Part shown: positions 23,793 through 25,894 of the stretch, in pieces
Position numbering within the stretch: position 1 is the stretch's first letter
How the letters are laid out: each line of letters begins with the position of its first letter
IMG/VR virus record: IMGVR_UViG_3300008459_000332
Location: 1 to 25,894 of that record
From: a virus
Reading direction: 5' to 3' (one strand)
Length of the DNA: 25,894 nucleotides
Position numbers and translations under genes: made by a program
The notes under the pieces: generated by a model
Told to the model about the DNA's origin: nothing
Databases searched by the model: none
What the model saw: only the letters and a program-made list of their open reading frames with translations

Positions 23793-24256
23793 GCAGCTCT
23801 CAATTCTCTTAAACGGTCAGCAGCATAGCTAGCAGCAAAAGCGTTTGGTTTGACTAAAGGAGTGACGTTGCATGTGCCCTTAATGTAACCAACAGCTTGA
23901 GACAACACAACGCTACTGTTATGTTCTTCTTTAGGGTTGATATCCAAGTGAACTTCAAACTCACGATCAGCAATCACATCAGCAAGCTTCAAATACAATT
24001 CTGAAATCTTAAACACTTCGTTCATTAAACGGAACGTGGGTTTGCTTGCTTTTTGATCATAGTCTTTTTCGGTTTGAACTTCACCAAAGATCTTACAGCC
24101 GTGCTTACCATCAATATGAACAACAACGACTAATGTGTAGTGAGCGTGCCATAAACCTTTGAGTCTGAAACGTTCGGAATCACAACCAATGTATATCTTG
24201 GTCTCTGGTGATTGTGCATCAATAAAAGTTTTGATTTCTTCAAGGTTAAACTTCAT
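23789..24256 (-). CDS. RNase H-like protein (YkuK/DUF458 type)
   Basis: A 155-residue protein with an RNase H-like start: IYIGCDSERF gives the first catalytic Asp on strand one, followed by a long second strand YTLVVVVHIDG. MNEV, HLDINP and a terminal ADRL could supply the other acidic residues. This matches my memory of the YkuK-type RNase H-like family (DUF458). A role in RNA or DNA processing is possible but unproven. I prefer the ATG at 24256 over a GTG at 24268, which would almost touch the tRNA-Met gene. Confidence 0.7.
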   Translation of the reverse strand: MKFNLEEIKTFIDAQSPETKIYIGCDSERFRLKGLWHAHYTLVVVVHIDGKHGCKIFGEVQTEKDYDQKASKPTFRLMNEVFKISELYLKLADVIADREFEVHLDINPKEEHNSSVVLSQAVGYIKGTCNVTPLVKPNAFAASYAADRLRELRAA

Positions 24257-24271
24257 TTTACTACTCACTTG

Positions 24272-24348
24272 TGGTGCGACAGGAGAGATTCGAACTCTCG
24301 ATCAATGGTTTATGAGACCACTGCTTTGGGCCTCTAAGCTACTGTCGC
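24272..24348 (-). tRNA. tRNA with CAT anticodon (Met, or Ile2 after modification)
   Basis: A 77-base cloverleaf with encoded CCA: acceptor GCGACAG/CTGTCGC, D-stem GCTT/AAGC, anticodon stem GTGGT/ACCAT with loop CTCATAA, and T-arm GAGAG-TTCGAAT-CTCTC. The loop CTCATAA is that of elongator Met tRNA, but also of the Ile tRNA whose CAT is modified to read AUA. The two cannot be separated by eye. Confidence 0.93.
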
Positions 24349-24373
24349 CCGGTTCTTACTATTTCTATAGTTT

Positions 24374-24457
24374 TGGTACGAGAGAAGGGACTTGAACCCT
24401 CAATCCTTGCGGCGATTGATTTTAAGTCAATTGTGTATACCATTCCACCACTCTCGC
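24374..24457 (-). tRNA. tRNA-Leu (anticodon TAA)
   Basis: An 84-base class II tRNA with encoded CCA: acceptor GCGAGAG/CTCTCGT (first pair G-U), anticodon loop CTTAAAA with TAA reading UUA, a long variable arm typical of Leu, and T-loop TTCAAGT. It lies 25 bases upstream of tRNA-Met, so they are probably processed from one transcript. UUA is a frequent codon in A+T-rich phage genes. Confidence 0.93.
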
Positions 24458-24461
24458 GTTA

Positions 24462-24785
24462 TTACGCCACAGTCGCTTCTTTGACTTTCAAATCATATTT
24501 CTCAACGTCTTCTTGCTCAATACAAAAGTAACGCTCAGGAAAATACTTTCTACATTTCTCTACAATTTCGTTCATATCCTTACCTTGGATAATGAAGTCA
24601 CCTGTATCCTTATCCCAAAAGTATATCTGATCCCCATACTTCTCTACTTTAATTAATACAGCAGAGACTTCCTCTTCATCATCTTCTTCTAATTCTTCAA
24701 GAAGTGATTGCTGGCTGCTCTTGTAGAGCCGATAAAGCATTACTAGGAAAAGGGTTATTATTAGAATCGTTTCCGTTGTATCCAT
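24462..24785 (-). CDS. Small acidic membrane-anchored protein, function unknown
   Basis: A 107-residue protein starting at the ATG at 24785. An N-terminal transmembrane segment (about 6-20, ILIITLFLVMLYRLY) is followed by a very acidic linker (EELEEDDEEE) and a soluble domain (KVEKYGDQIYFWDKDTGDF, then KYFPERYFCIEQ). An open frame extends upstream to 24830, but that part would be translated tRNA-Gly sequence, so it is rejected. The gene lies between tRNA-Gly and tRNA-Leu. Confidence 0.68.
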   Translation of the reverse strand: MDTTETILIITLFLVMLYRLYKSSQQSLLEELEEDDEEEVSAVLIKVEKYGDQIYFWDKDTGDFIIQGKDMNEIVEKCRKYFPERYFCIEQEDVEKYDLKVKEATVA

Positions 24786-25335
24786 ATTCTTCCTGAATGG
24801 AGCGGGGTAAGAGAATCGAACTCTCAGCATTAGCTTGGAAGGCTAAGGTATTACCACTATACGAACCCCGCTTATTATCCTCTATTATATCCGATGGTTG
24901 CTGTTTTGGCAACAGACTATTCTTGTATTTGTCATATAAAACATGCTCCATCATCCTTGCTTCAATCTCCCAGGGAAGATTGTAGTAGTCTGTATCCTTA
25001 TAATCAACACCATCTCTCCAGCGATCATGAAACTCAGACATCTCACCTAAAGCAAATTGCTTAACATGAACGAGCTCATGTGCTAATGTCTTGATCAAAG
25101 ATTTATAACTCTTCTTCTTTCGAAGACGAATCTTAAATGATCTAGGTTTACGTTGGGAGTTGTACTCAATTACTTCACAATCCCCATGATCCTTGAAGTA
25201 ACTTTTTAATTCAAGCTCAATAACTAAGTGCTTGCTGAGTTTGGTTGAGAAGAGGTGGTCTGAGAAGAAGTTAACTGCATCGCAGACTTCTTGTTGAAGT
25301 TGTTTGCTAAATTTGTCATTGAATATCAGAACCAT
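24697..25335 (-). CDS. SprT-like zinc metalloprotease, 3' end running through a tRNA gene
   Basis: The protein (212 residues as an open frame) contains the zinc-protease motif AHELVHVKQF with His86, Glu87 and His90, preceded by basic strands KIRLRKKK and followed by PWEIEARMMEH, whose Glu123 or Glu125 may be the third ligand. SprT/Spartan-like proteases act on DNA-bound proteins in cells; the phage role is unknown. From about residue 155 the frame reads straight through tRNA-Gly and then into the next gene before meeting a stop, so the last 58 or so residues are probably not original. The native protein likely ended near residue 155. No good ribosome binding site is visible. Confidence 0.75.
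   Translation of the reverse strand: MVLIFNDKFSKQLQQEVCDAVNFFSDHLFSTKLSKHLVIELELKSYFKDHGDCEVIEYNSQRKPRSFKIRLRKKKSYKSLIKTLAHELVHVKQFALGEMSEFHDRWRDGVDYKDTDYYNLPWEIEARMMEHVLYDKYKNSLLPKQQPSDIIEDNKRGSYSGNTLAFQANAESSILLPRSIQEEYGYNGNDSNNNPFPSNALSALQEQPAITS
24798..24871 (-). tRNA. tRNA-Gly (anticodon TCC)
   Basis: A 74-base cloverleaf with encoded CCA: acceptor GCGGGGT/ACCCCGC, D-arm GTAT/ATAC, anticodon stem TTAGC/GCTAA with loop CTTCCAA (TCC reads GGA), and T-arm GAGAG-TTCGATT-CTCTT. The gene lies inside the 3' part of the protease reading frame, in the same direction, with its own promoter upstream. Confidence 0.93.
24884..24912 (-). promoter_or_regulatory. Sigma70-type promoter driving tRNA-Gly
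   Basis: On the minus strand TTGCCA (24907-24912) and TATAAT (24884-24889) are 17 bases apart. The start would be near 24877, about six bases before the tRNA 5' end. The promoter is embedded in the protease coding sequence and could also drive the genes and tRNAs that follow. Confidence 0.58.
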
Positions 25336-25501
25336 GGCGTGTCTTTATTGTTACTACAACTTCTAAACATAATTTGTAAATATTTATGGGAAGATGGAAC
25401 AAGAATATAAGGTACTCATAAAAAACCAGTACGGTGTTAAGAAACACAGCCAATGGAAAGATAATGACAAAAAAGAAACTTGCAAAGATAAAGTTAGACA
25501 T
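25316..25501 (-). CDS. Small hydrophobic membrane protein, tentative
   Basis: A 61-residue ORF with two hydrophobic segments (about 3-20 and 23-36) and a polar tail (TIKTRHGSDIQ). Its ATG overlaps the helicase stop as TAATG, the arrangement used by other coupled genes here, but no ribosome binding site is clear and its end overlaps the protease start by 20 bases. The alternative is that 25336-25500 is an intergenic leader carrying only the late-promoter-like element. Confidence 0.4.
   Translation of the reverse strand: MSNFIFASFFFVIIFPLAVFLNTVLVFYEYLIFLFHLPINIYKLCLEVVVTIKTRHGSDIQ
25381..25388 (-). promoter_or_regulatory. T4-like late promoter variant (CATAAATA)
   Basis: CATAAATA on the minus strand, 45 bases upstream of the protease ATG at 25335. 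It is identical to the octamer at 23247-23254, and both precede a gene start. Confidence 0.42.
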
Positions 25502-25894
25502 TAACTGAATGACTTGAACAAGTTCTTATCAAACTTGTTGTTCTTAGATCTATCGAACAACGGTGTATCATCGTCGTCCTTCTTATCATCCGCAATGTCA
25601 GCTTGAGCTTTTTGCTCAACGTCATACAACTTCATCTTAGGGCGGTCAACACCAATTACAAACTTCCTATTCGTTGACGGATCGCTGTAACGATTCTTCA
25701 ACTGCTTGACCATCATCTGGTTCAAGTCTTGGAGTTCTTCTGAACTGATGAGTGCGAACATGAAGTCTGCTGTTGCTGGGAGTCCGAACGACTCGCTTGT
25801 ATCTTCGAGTCCAAGGTCTGTATTTGTGAATCCAGAACGAGTAGTCTGAGTCGCCGAGATAATCGGTACATTCTGCTCGACCGCCAAACCACGA
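25501..25894 (-). CDS. Replicative DNA helicase C-terminus, T4 gp41-like (partial)
   Basis: The C-terminal 130 residues or so of a DnaB-type helicase; the frame is open to the window edge, so the start is missing. SATQTTRSGF and DTSESFGLPATADFMFAL correspond to the late RecA-core motifs of gp41-type helicases, followed by MVKQLKNRYSDP and GVDRPKMKLYD. The end is an acidic then basic tail (DDKKDDDDTPLFDRSKNNKF), perhaps for contacting the primase or a loader. It would unwind the fork together with the gp61-like primase. Confidence 0.9.
   Translation of the reverse strand, partial: RGLAVEQNVPIISATQTTRSGFTNTDLGLEDTSESFGLPATADFMFALISSEELQDLNQMMVKQLKNRYSDPSTNRKFVIGVDRPKMKLYDVEQKAQADIADDKKDDDDTPLFDRSKNNKFDKNLFKSFS

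Noticed and set aside
24786-24830. Upstream extension of the small membrane protein (first 15 codons of its open frame).
   Set aside because: These codons are mostly the 3' part of tRNA-Gly; the ATG at 24785 is the sensible start.

Overview
The window is part of the genome of a T4-like tailed phage (myovirus), most likely marine. The evidence is a T4-type replication set (gp41-like helicase C-terminus, gp61-like primase), T4-style late promoters (one exact TATAAATA plus variants), and a run of virion proteins of the kind found in marine T4-like phages. The paired inner- and outer-membrane spanins imply a Gram-negative host. No photosynthesis gene is present in this stretch, so the host cannot be named from it. 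Every confident gene is on the minus strand, so transcription runs from the high-coordinate end to the low end. Genes are packed with ATGA or TAATG overlaps, and no stretch over 300 bases lacks a gene.

Layout in transcription order (right to left). 25.9-23.5 kb: helicase C-terminus, a small membrane protein, a SprT-like metalloprotease ORF with a tRNA-Gly inside its 3' end, a membrane-anchored acidic protein, tRNA-Leu and tRNA-Met, an RNase H-like protein and a HAD phosphatase. 23.5-18.5 kb: a small protein, a protein of unknown function, a large fusion with a KxDG nucleotidyltransferase-like motif and a nucleotidylyltransferase domain, a collagen-like fibre protein, and a tiny gene that appears split by a +1 frameshift. 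18.5-10.3 kb: a superoxide dismutase, then virion or head-associated proteins behind an exact late promoter. A Dps ferritin sits among them.

10.3-7.5 kb: lysis cassette with GH19 endolysin, secreted nuclease, class 3 lipase, holin-like protein, secreted peptide and XhlA-like membrane protein. 7.5-1 kb: primase behind a sigma70-type promoter, two 2OG-Fe(II) oxygenases, ThyX, the spanin pair, a compact ribonucleotide reductase alpha subunit, an Asp/Asn-hydroxylase-like oxygenase, thioredoxin and the reductase beta subunit (cut by the window edge).

The genes form four working groups. NrdA, NrdB, thioredoxin and ThyX make dNTPs for phage replication. Primase and helicase belong to the replisome. 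The 7.5-10.3 kb cassette plus the distant spanin pair open the cell. The 10.3-23 kb block builds the particle. The most unusual content is the Dps plus SOD pair inside the virion block, the frameshifted mini-gene, the tRNA nested in the protease ORF, the collagen/C1q-like fibre and the ligase-like/nucleotidylyltransferase fusion. All family assignments come from motif reading; no database search was run.
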